Assembly: GCA_024699595.1 (NCBI GenBank)
Contig: JAILPG010000145.1
Span: forward strand, 1 to 10,433
Reading direction: 5' to 3'
DNA length: 10,433 bases
DNA from: Lachnospiraceae bacterium
Lineage (GTDB): Bacteria > Bacillota_A > Clostridia > Lachnospirales > Lachnospiraceae
This document shows, piece after piece, positions 5,501 through 10,433 of this stretch. The notes beneath the pieces are model-generated. The model had not been told where the DNA came from and ran no database searches. It saw only the letters and a program-made list of their open reading frames with translations. Every line of letters begins with the position of its first letter. Within the stretch, counting starts at the first letter, position 1. The position numbers and the translations under genes were made by a program.

Positions 5501-7285
5501 ATGATGACACAACAGATGAAACATATACGTGAAATGTTGTACCGAAAATATGTGCTCATCTATCTTCTTGAATCATTGGTATTCAGCATAACAGGGATAG
5601 TAGATACTGTGGCGGTGGGCAGATTTTCCGGTGAGAACGGACTGGCTGCGCTTAAGCTTTCCCTGCCTGTTTTTGCGATAATGAGTCTTGCGGGAAATGT
5701 TTTCGCAACGGGCCTTTCTGTCAGCCTCAGCAATCTGATTGCCAGAGGAAAAAAAGAACGTGCCAACCAGACATTTCTTTGGGTACTTATATCCATTGCG
5801 GGAGTTTCGGTATTTCTGTTACTTATATCCCGGGTTTTCAGCGAACCTCTGGTCTCATTATTTTCAGGAAATACACAGGATCCGGTTATAAAACAGATGG
5901 TCAGAGGATACATCATGCCGTTTTTCGGATTCTCACTGCCTGTCATAGCCTATGATGTTCTGTCCACGGTAGTTGCGCTTGAGGGTGATGAGATAAGGAT
6001 CCGGTTATCCGTATATGCTGTTCTGATCACTGATGTCATCGGAGATTATCTGGCCGTAAGACTTGAACTTGGTATCTTTGGTATTGCGATCGCCAGTATT
6101 CTTGCCTATACATGCTCATGCCTGATTTTGTGTATGCATTTTGTAAAAGGGGAGACATGCTTTTATCCCGAAAGACTGCGCTATGAGAAGAGAAGACTGA
6201 AAGAAGTCTTAAAAGCCGGAAATCCTGATGGCCTTCGCGGATTATGCATGTTCTTTGCGCCCATGATCGTTAACCGTATCATGATGTTCTATGGAGGAAC
6301 GACCGGATTAGCGGCATTATCGGTTCAGGATGCAGTCCATTATCTTCCTGAAGCACTGTGCGACGGCATATCCGCTGCTGTCCTTCTGTTTACCTGTATA
6401 TTTGCCGCAGAACAGGATCGTGAAGCATTATCACATGAGCGGAAAATAGCGAGAAAATCAATTGTCATTCTTGTGACATTTACAGCCGCCATGATGTTTG
6501 TTTTGGCACCGGTGATAATAAGCCCCTTTACCAAAGACAGGCTTCTTTTAGATCAGGCAGTACTTGCTTTCAGATGGTATTTACTGGGACTTCCCTTTTT
6601 GGCGGCTAATCTTGCTGTTATTTCGTACATGCAGGGAATGGGAAAGACCGGTACCGCAACGTGCTACGTAGCATTATATGAACTTGTACTTCCGACATTA
6701 TGTGCATATATACTTGGGCGGGCAGCCGGGCCGGAAGGGATATATGCCTCGTATGCAGTTAAGGAAATAGTGCTCTTTCTCTTCCAGATACTGGTCATCG
6801 GTATCTACAGAAAAAAATATCCCGGCTGGAATTATGCTGAGAATGAATGGGATGAGATACAGGATGAGTTACGTATGAATCTGACAACGGCAGAAGATGT
6901 TACAGATGCATCTGCGGCTGTCATAAATATGTGTAAGTCACACGGGATCAATAAAAGACAGGGCAATCATATGGCTCTATGCCTCGAGGAGATCGGGATC
7001 AACAGTATCAGCCATGGATTTGCAAATAAGGGTGAAGATTATCTGGAAGCCCGTTTCATGCTTACGAAGAATCATATGGTCCTGAGATTATTTGATAACT
7101 GCGAGACCTTCAATCTGACGGATCAGTATGAATTGCTTAAGATGGATGACAAGACATCACATATAGGTCTTAAGCTCGTGTTTGCAAGTGCTGATTCGGT
7201 GGATTACTCTCATTCGCTTAACATGAACAATGTTGTGATCAGAGTAGCCAGAAATAACGACAATTTAAAAGGAAACGCTGAATAG
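5501..7285 (+). CDS. MATE family transporter fused to a C-terminal RsbW/histidine-kinase-type ATPase domain
   Basis: A 594-residue protein. Residues 1 to about 440 are strongly hydrophobic, with roughly 12 membrane segments in two halves, as in MATE Na+/H+-driven efflux proteins; LESLVFSITGIVDTVAVGRF is the typical first-helix region. MATE proteins usually end near residue 450, but here about 150 cytosolic residues follow and look like a GHKL ATPase domain. The N-box is ALCLEEIGINSISHGF (Glu497, Asn501), the G1-like box is LRLFDNCETF (Asp532, with Cys534 where Gly is usual), and the G2-like box is HIGLKLVFASAD (Gly556). This arrangement resembles the RsbW/SpoIIAB anti-sigma-kinase branch more than a histidine kinase, as no H-box dimerisation helix is seen. 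ATG 5501 (or 5504) lacks a strong ribosome site, so translation may depend on the receiver gene ending 37 bases upstream. Substrate and partner are unknown; no STAS or sigma factor gene lies nearby. Confidence 0.86.
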   Translation: MMTQQMKHIREMLYRKYVLIYLLESLVFSITGIVDTVAVGRFSGENGLAALKLSLPVFAIMSLAGNVFATGLSVSLSNLIARGKKERANQTFLWVLISIAGVSVFLLLISRVFSEPLVSLFSGNTQDPVIKQMVRGYIMPFFGFSLPVIAYDVLSTVVALEGDEIRIRLSVYAVLITDVIGDYLAVRLELGIFGIAIASILAYTCSCLILCMHFVKGETCFYPERLRYEKRRLKEVLKAGNPDGLRGLCMFFAPMIVNRIMMFYGGTTGLAALSVQDAVHYLPEALCDGISAAVLLFTCIFAAEQDREALSHERKIARKSIVILVTFTAAMMFVLAPVIISPFTKDRLLLDQAVLAFRWYLLGLPFLAANLAVISYMQGMGKTGTATCYVALYELVLPTLCAYILGRAAGPEGIYASYAVKEIVLFLFQILVIGIYRKKYPGWNYAENEWDEIQDELRMNLTTAEDVTDASAAVINMCKSHGINKRQGNHMALCLEEIGINSISHGFANKGEDYLEARFMLTKNHMVLRLFDNCETFNLTDQYELLKMDDKTSHIGLKLVFASADSVDYSHSLNMNNVVIRVARNNDNLKGNAE

Positions 7286-7350
7286 AGAGTTTCCCTGGTG
7301 AAGCGTACTTAAGAAGACAGATATCGCATCGCGCAAAGAAGTAACTATCC

Positions 7351-7423
7351 TGGAGTATATCGGACTCGAACCGACGACCTTCTCGTTGCGAACGAGACGC
7401 GCTCCCAGCTGCGCCAATACCCC
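7351..7423 (-). tRNA. tRNA-Ala (anticodon CGC)
   Basis: Read on the minus strand, the 73-base sequence folds as a cloverleaf: acceptor GGGGTAT with ATACTCC, D stem GCGC/GCGC, anticodon stem TCTCG/CGAGA with loop TTCGCAA (anticodon CGC), and T arm GTCGG-TTCGAGT-CCGAT. The third acceptor pair is G3:U70, the alanine identity element, which agrees with the anticodon. The discriminator is A, and CCA is not encoded. It lies opposite in direction to the upstream MATE gene. I saw no clear terminator after it. Confidence 0.95.
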
Positions 7424-7531
7424 ATATCCATCCGCTACCTCACTGATCACCGCACAGCCTACGCAATGAAAAAAGTGTCGTGGGTAATACGGCAGAAGCC
7501 GCACTCATACCATGAACGGATAAATGTATTG

Positions 7532-7540
7532 ATTATATCA
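7532..7540 (-). promoter_or_regulatory. Possible extended -10 promoter for the tRNA
   Basis: On the minus strand the sequence reads TGATATAAT, a perfect -10 hexamer (7532-7537) with the TGn extension. No good -35 is seen. The start would be about 100 bases upstream of the tRNA 5' end at 7423, longer than usual but compatible with a processed precursor. It lies just beyond the stop of the CAP pseudogene. Confidence 0.4.
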
Positions 7541-7548
7541 CATGATCA

Positions 7549-7586
7549 GAATGAAAACATCAGACCGTGTTCATTCAGTCTTTTTC
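7549..7586 (+). terminator. Weak hairpin with T-run, possible terminator
   Basis: GAATGAA (7549-7555) can pair with TTCATTC (7570-7576), and after AG there is TCTTTTTC. The stem is AT-rich with a long loop, so it is a weak candidate for stopping plus-strand transcripts coming through the tRNA region from the MATE gene. Confidence 0.22.
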
Positions 7587-8173
7587 TCTGCCCCGAATAA
7601 AGCTATCCAATAGTAGTCTCCCTTATCGTCAATGTAACAGGAGATCGCTGCTCTGGTGAAATCCTCACAGAAGAAGTTCTCTCTGTCCGAGGGATTATTC
7701 ATCTATGAACTCATAGCTTCGGCTGCGTTTTTCTTACCCATGTATTCGTTTTCACCAAGCAGTCTTCTGCCATTAATAGTATACCAGGGCACGCCGTTTG
7801 GACGTGTATGACTGTCACTGAAAACGACTGCGATCTCATACGCCCTCAGAAAGGCAGCCCATTCAAGCTCCTGATCCCACAATAACGGAGAAAGCCCCTG
7901 TTTTTCGCGCTCCTCATTCAGAATGGTGAAAGCCTCAGCCCAGCTGTCCCGGACCTTATCATGCTGAAGATAGTATATATCATATACTAACTGATCATCT
8001 TCTTCAGAAGACTCATCGTCATCCGAAAGTTCATCGGCCGTACGGTATGCCCGTTCACCCGCAAACATTTCCTTGTTACCGGATCCGCCTGATATTATGA
8101 GTCATATTGAAACTGCGGCTGCGATAATGAGTATTATCAGCCCGATCACGATCTACAGCTTTTTATTCTTCAT
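7571..8173 (-). pseudogene. CAP/SCP-domain surface protein gene with three in-frame stops
   Basis: Read on the minus strand from ATG 8173 to TGA 7571 there is one unbroken frame of 201 codons apart from three stops: TAG at codon 7, TGA at codon 24 and TAG at 7705-7703. AGGGAG 7 bases before ATG 8173 marks the true start. The first 30 codons give a basic start and a hydrophobic stretch (IVIGLIILIIAAAVSI), a signal anchor or export signal. An acidic linker (DDDESSEEDD) follows, then a CAP domain: LNEEREKQGLSPLLWDQELE, HTRPNGVPWYTI, LLGENEYMG, and beyond the third stop MNNPSDRENFF and YYWIALFG. At the third stop CAP proteins have a conserved Trp (AW-MNSPGHR type), so TGG to TAG is likely. The middle piece, 8068-7703, is open on its own but lacks both the export signal and the C-terminal half. 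CAP proteins are extracellular, with varied or unknown roles. Confidence 0.82.
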
Positions 8174-8207
8174 TTATGTCTCCCTTTCCTGTTTTATGTT
8201 ATGATGT

Positions 8208-8261
8208 GGTCAAAAGGTGTTTTGCCCAAACTTAAGACCCTTTTACCATTTCATCATACCA
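8208..8261. promoter_or_regulatory. Divergent intergenic region: dyad and minus-strand extended -10
   Basis: Between the CAP pseudogene (minus) and the HD gene (plus), bases 8208-8227 form an imperfect dyad, GGTCAAAA-GGTG-TTTTGCCC, with one mismatch. On the minus strand TGGTATGAT (complement of 8253-8261) is an extended -10 that could serve the CAP gene. A plus-strand pair TTGCCC (8222-8227) and TACCAT (8244-8249) with a 16-base spacer is weaker and could serve the HD gene. All are visual matches only. Confidence 0.28.
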
Positions 8262-8285
8262 TAAAAAGGACCCTGGAGAACAACA

Positions 8286-8900
8286 ATGGGAATAGATGAT
8301 TTTCTTGCAGCTAACAATGAAAGGCTGAACAAACAGCTTATGTTTACGGCTGAGATCGACAAAATGACCTCTATAGCACGAAGGACGATGTTACTTAACG
8401 GATCGCGCCGTGAGAATGATGCGGAGCATTCCTGGCACATAGCCGTAATGGCCCTTCTGTTTAAGGAATATACAAGGGAGCCGGTTGATATAGGACGTGC
8501 CGTTAAGATGTGTGTTGTTCATGATCTGGTGGAGATCTATGCGGGTGATACCTTTGCCTATGATGCCAAGGGAAATGAGAGTAAGAAAGAACGTGAGGAG
8601 GCGGCAGCAGACAGGCTTTTTGACATGCTTCCCGGGGAACAGGGAGATATGATACGTGATCTTTGGGAGGAATTTGATGCAATGGAGACGCCAGATGCTA
8701 AATACGCCGCCTGCATGGACCGTATCCAGCCGTTTCTTCACAATACGCTGACAGACGGGATCACCTGGACCGAGGGCGGAGCCTGCAGGGAAGCGGTGGA
8801 AAATAGGATGGCAGTGATAAAGGATTTCATGCCTGAGGTCTATGAATGGATATCGGACAATATTGACAATGCTGTAAAAAAAGGATGGCTTAAGCCGTGA
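8286..8900 (+). CDS. HD domain phosphohydrolase (YfbR-like, HD_3 type)
   Basis: A 204-residue cytosolic HD-superfamily metal-dependent phosphohydrolase. The metal-binding set is visible: His48 in RRENDAEHSWHIA, the His79-Asp80 doublet in CVVHDLVEIYAGDTF, and Asp145 in CMDRIQPFL. The order and spacing fit the HD_3 (PF13023) proteins related to the 5'-deoxynucleotidase YfbR, which act on nucleoside monophosphates; that exact substrate is inferred. Length is normal for the family. GGAGAA (8275-8280) lies 5 bases before ATG 8286. The gene is transcribed away from the CAP pseudogene, and the lipoprotein gene follows after 62 bases. It appears intact. Confidence 0.9.
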   Translation: MGIDDFLAANNERLNKQLMFTAEIDKMTSIARRTMLLNGSRRENDAEHSWHIAVMALLFKEYTREPVDIGRAVKMCVVHDLVEIYAGDTFAYDAKGNESKKEREEAAADRLFDMLPGEQGDMIRDLWEEFDAMETPDAKYAACMDRIQPFLHNTLTDGITWTEGGACREAVENRMAVIKDFMPEVYEWISDNIDNAVKKGWLKP

Positions 8901-8962
8901 GACGGTCCTTAAGAGGATCTTTCGGATATTATAAAAATTCACAAATGCGGGGTGACAGATTT

Positions 8963-10078
8963 ATGATGAAGCAGATAATGATCATTATGATCGCAGCAAT
9001 ACTGGGGGTGATATTTATGGGGTGCTATACAAACGTACCGACGCCGTCAAATCCGGAAAATGGAGGATTGACGGATAATTCCGATAATAATGTTTCAAAG
9101 GAGATAAAATCGGATGAGCTTGTATCTTTTTATCTTAAGACTGAAGCGGACGATTATGTAAGGATCGATCCACAAACCGGAGAAGGAAGTCCGGTGATCT
9201 ATCCGTACGGAATGTATACCTTTGAAATGAAGGAAGAAGACGATAAAGCCGTCGTAAAAGCCGTTTTTGCGGATGCGGATGACCACAGATTCATAGATGA
9301 AGAAATGACAGGGGAATATGAATTTACCACGGACAAAAAAGCACTTAAGGAGCTTGACAGTCTGATGAAGGAGCATAATGTTCCGTATTATAACGGTCAT
9401 GCCAAGCGAAACAGCGCGCTTGGCACATACATAGATCTTGATGCTTCCTATGCAAGCGGTGAGACTCTTTCAGTCTATGCAGAGGGTGGCTATTCAGCAA
9501 GACCGACGGGCTGGGATGATGGCTTCTTCATAGCTTTTTTTGATGAGCTTGTAAAAGAAAACACCGGTAAAGCCTACTGTGAAGACCTTGTAGAGGATAA
9601 CAGTGACCCTGAAGCCGTTAAAGAGTTTTCATCCGATCAGATCCGGGAAATATATGCGGAGCTTACACCTGATTATGACCACTCAAGCGTTAATGATGAG
9701 ATCCCCTATAAGAGGTACAGGATCCAGTACAGAAGTGACGGGCTCACATTCTATGAGGGTGTTGAAACAAACTGCGCACTGTGGACGGATGATTTTTTAT
9801 CAGAACAGTTTGACGTATCCGATGAGGATATAAAGGATATCCAGAAATGGATAGAGGACCGCGGACTCCTAAAGTATAACGGATGGGATAAAAAAAGCAG
9901 GATCTCGTCCCGTATGAAATGTACACTTCATGTATATTACGAATCCGGGGAATCGTTAAGCATAGACGGATACGGGCAGGATGCCATACCTGCCGAATGG
10001 GATCCGATAGAATTTCTTTCGATGTTTCGTGATATTGCAAGAGAGCAAGGAGTAGAGCTCTTTCCTGCAAGAGACTGA
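8963..10078 (+). CDS. Hypothetical lipoprotein with two copies of one domain
   Basis: A 371-residue secreted protein that I do not recognise as a named family. Starting at ATG 8963 (or 8966), a hydrophobic signal (MKQIMIIMIAAILGVIF) ends at MGC, so Cys21 is a likely lipidation site; the lipobox is loose (F at -3). A polar linker rich in Asn, Asp and Ser follows, then an acidic soluble region. Two segments align by eye: about residues 127-203 and 289-366 share YNG, a Lys-x-x-Ser turn, SGE(T/S)LS and P-x-x-W-(D)-x-x-F-x-x-F-x-(D/E), suggesting an internal duplication. The frame also opens at GTG 8897, overlapping the HD stop, but that would put 22 basic residues before the signal. GGGGTGA (8949-8955) is 7 bases before 8963 and fixes the start. 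It is probably anchored on the outer face of the membrane. Confidence 0.82.
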   Translation: MMKQIMIIMIAAILGVIFMGCYTNVPTPSNPENGGLTDNSDNNVSKEIKSDELVSFYLKTEADDYVRIDPQTGEGSPVIYPYGMYTFEMKEEDDKAVVKAVFADADDHRFIDEEMTGEYEFTTDKKALKELDSLMKEHNVPYYNGHAKRNSALGTYIDLDASYASGETLSVYAEGGYSARPTGWDDGFFIAFFDELVKENTGKAYCEDLVEDNSDPEAVKEFSSDQIREIYAELTPDYDHSSVNDEIPYKRYRIQYRSDGLTFYEGVETNCALWTDDFLSEQFDVSDEDIKDIQKWIEDRGLLKYNGWDKKSRISSRMKCTLHVYYESGESLSIDGYGQDAIPAEWDPIEFLSMFRDIAREQGVELFPARD

Positions 10079-10122
10079 TAAGCAGGGATCTGCCTGACAG
10101 ATATGCGGAGGAGATGATCAAG

Positions 10123-10433
10123 ATGGGAAAGCAGACATGGAAGCCGGGAAATATGCTCTATCCTGTTCCGGCAGTAATGGTAAGCTGCAAACGCAAAGGC
10201 GAGAGACCTAATATAATCACGATCGCCTGGACAGGCACAGTATGCTCGGACCCCGCAATGGTGTCGGTTTCGATAAGGCCTGAGAGATATTCACACGGGA
10301 TAATCTCTGACACTAAGGAATTTGTGATCAATCTTGTCACCGAACAGTTGGCAAGAGCCTGTGATTACTGCGGTGTAAAGTCAGGAAAGGATCATGACAA
10401 ATTTAAGGAAACGGGACTTTCGGAATATGTATC
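10123..10433 (+). CDS. Flavin reductase-like (flavoredoxin-type) protein, 5' part
   Basis: The first 103 codons of a gene that runs out of the window. The sequence KPGNMLYPVPAVMVSC, then NIITIAWTGTVCSDPAMVSV and SIRPERYSHGII, is typical of the split-barrel FMN-binding flavin reductase-like domain (PF01613 type); EFVINL is the following strand. Members bind FMN and act as NAD(P)H:flavin reductases or electron carriers, and several anaerobe versions are called flavoredoxins. CDYCGVKSGKDHDKF is also common in these anaerobe proteins. ATG 10123 is chosen because GGAGGAG (10107-10113) is 9 bases upstream, while the in-frame ATG 10114 directly abuts it. It begins 44 bases after the lipoprotein stop. 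Confidence 0.9.
   Translation, partial: MGKQTWKPGNMLYPVPAVMVSCKRKGERPNIITIAWTGTVCSDPAMVSVSIRPERYSHGIISDTKEFVINLVTEQLARACDYCGVKSGKDHDKFKETGLSEYV

Noticed and set aside
7351..7423. tRNA gene as an attachment site of an integrated element
   Set aside because: I saw no second copy of the tRNA 3' end in the window and no integrase gene beside it.
7265..7504. Minus-strand open frame of 79 codons
   Set aside because: It spans the tRNA-Ala gene; its central residues are simply translated tRNA sequence.
7571..8173. Stop-codon recoding (TAG or TGA read as sense) to explain the interrupted CAP gene
   Set aside because: Both TAG and TGA would have to be recoded, yet neighbouring genes end properly at TAG and TGA, and the other Trp codons in this gene are ordinary TGG.

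Overview
The window looks like chromosome of a low-to-mid GC Firmicute, most likely a gut or rumen Lachnospiraceae (Butyrivibrio-like). Reasons are A/G-rich Shine-Dalgarno sites (AAGGAG, GGAGAG), occasional TTG/GTG starts, no encoded CCA on the tRNA, and protein families typical of that group: HD_3 hydrolases, CAP-domain proteins, DUF4111-type nucleotidyltransferases and MazG-like proteins. The taxon is inferred from protein character only.

Layout. (1) 2-460: 3' end of a Fic-domain gene with a C-terminal winged helix. (2) 658-4863: a tightly spaced same-strand run of six small-enzyme genes: SAM methyltransferase, zinc-dependent phospholipase C-like protein, frameshifted MazG-like pyrophosphohydrolase, serine beta-lactamase-like hydrolase, aminoglycoside-adenylyltransferase-like nucleotidyltransferase, and a histidine phosphatase with an altered RHG motif. 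It reads like a small-molecule modification or resistance-type cassette of unknown substrate. (3) 4864-7285: an AT-rich promoter region with three 12-bp tandem repeats, a damaged receiver-domain gene, and a MATE transporter fused to an RsbW/histidine-kinase-type ATPase domain. (4) 7351-7423, minus strand: tRNA-Ala(CGC). (5) 7571-8173, minus strand: a CAP-domain protein gene that keeps one reading frame but is interrupted by three stop codons. (6) 8286-10433, plus strand: HD-domain phosphohydrolase, a lipoprotein with a duplicated domain, and the 5' part of a flavin-reductase-like gene.

Two things stand out. First, the MATE-ATPase fusion next to a receiver gene suggests a transporter carrying its own signalling module. 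Second, there are many separate gene lesions: two apparent single-base deletions, a receiver that has lost its phosphoacceptor Asp, and three in-frame stops in the CAP gene (possibly a fourth just upstream of the methyltransferase). This means either active gene decay or errors in the source assembly, and read-level data would separate the two. I found no insertion sequence, CRISPR array, integrase or replication origin. The only gene-free stretch approaching 300 bases (7286-7570) holds the tRNA and its probable promoter.
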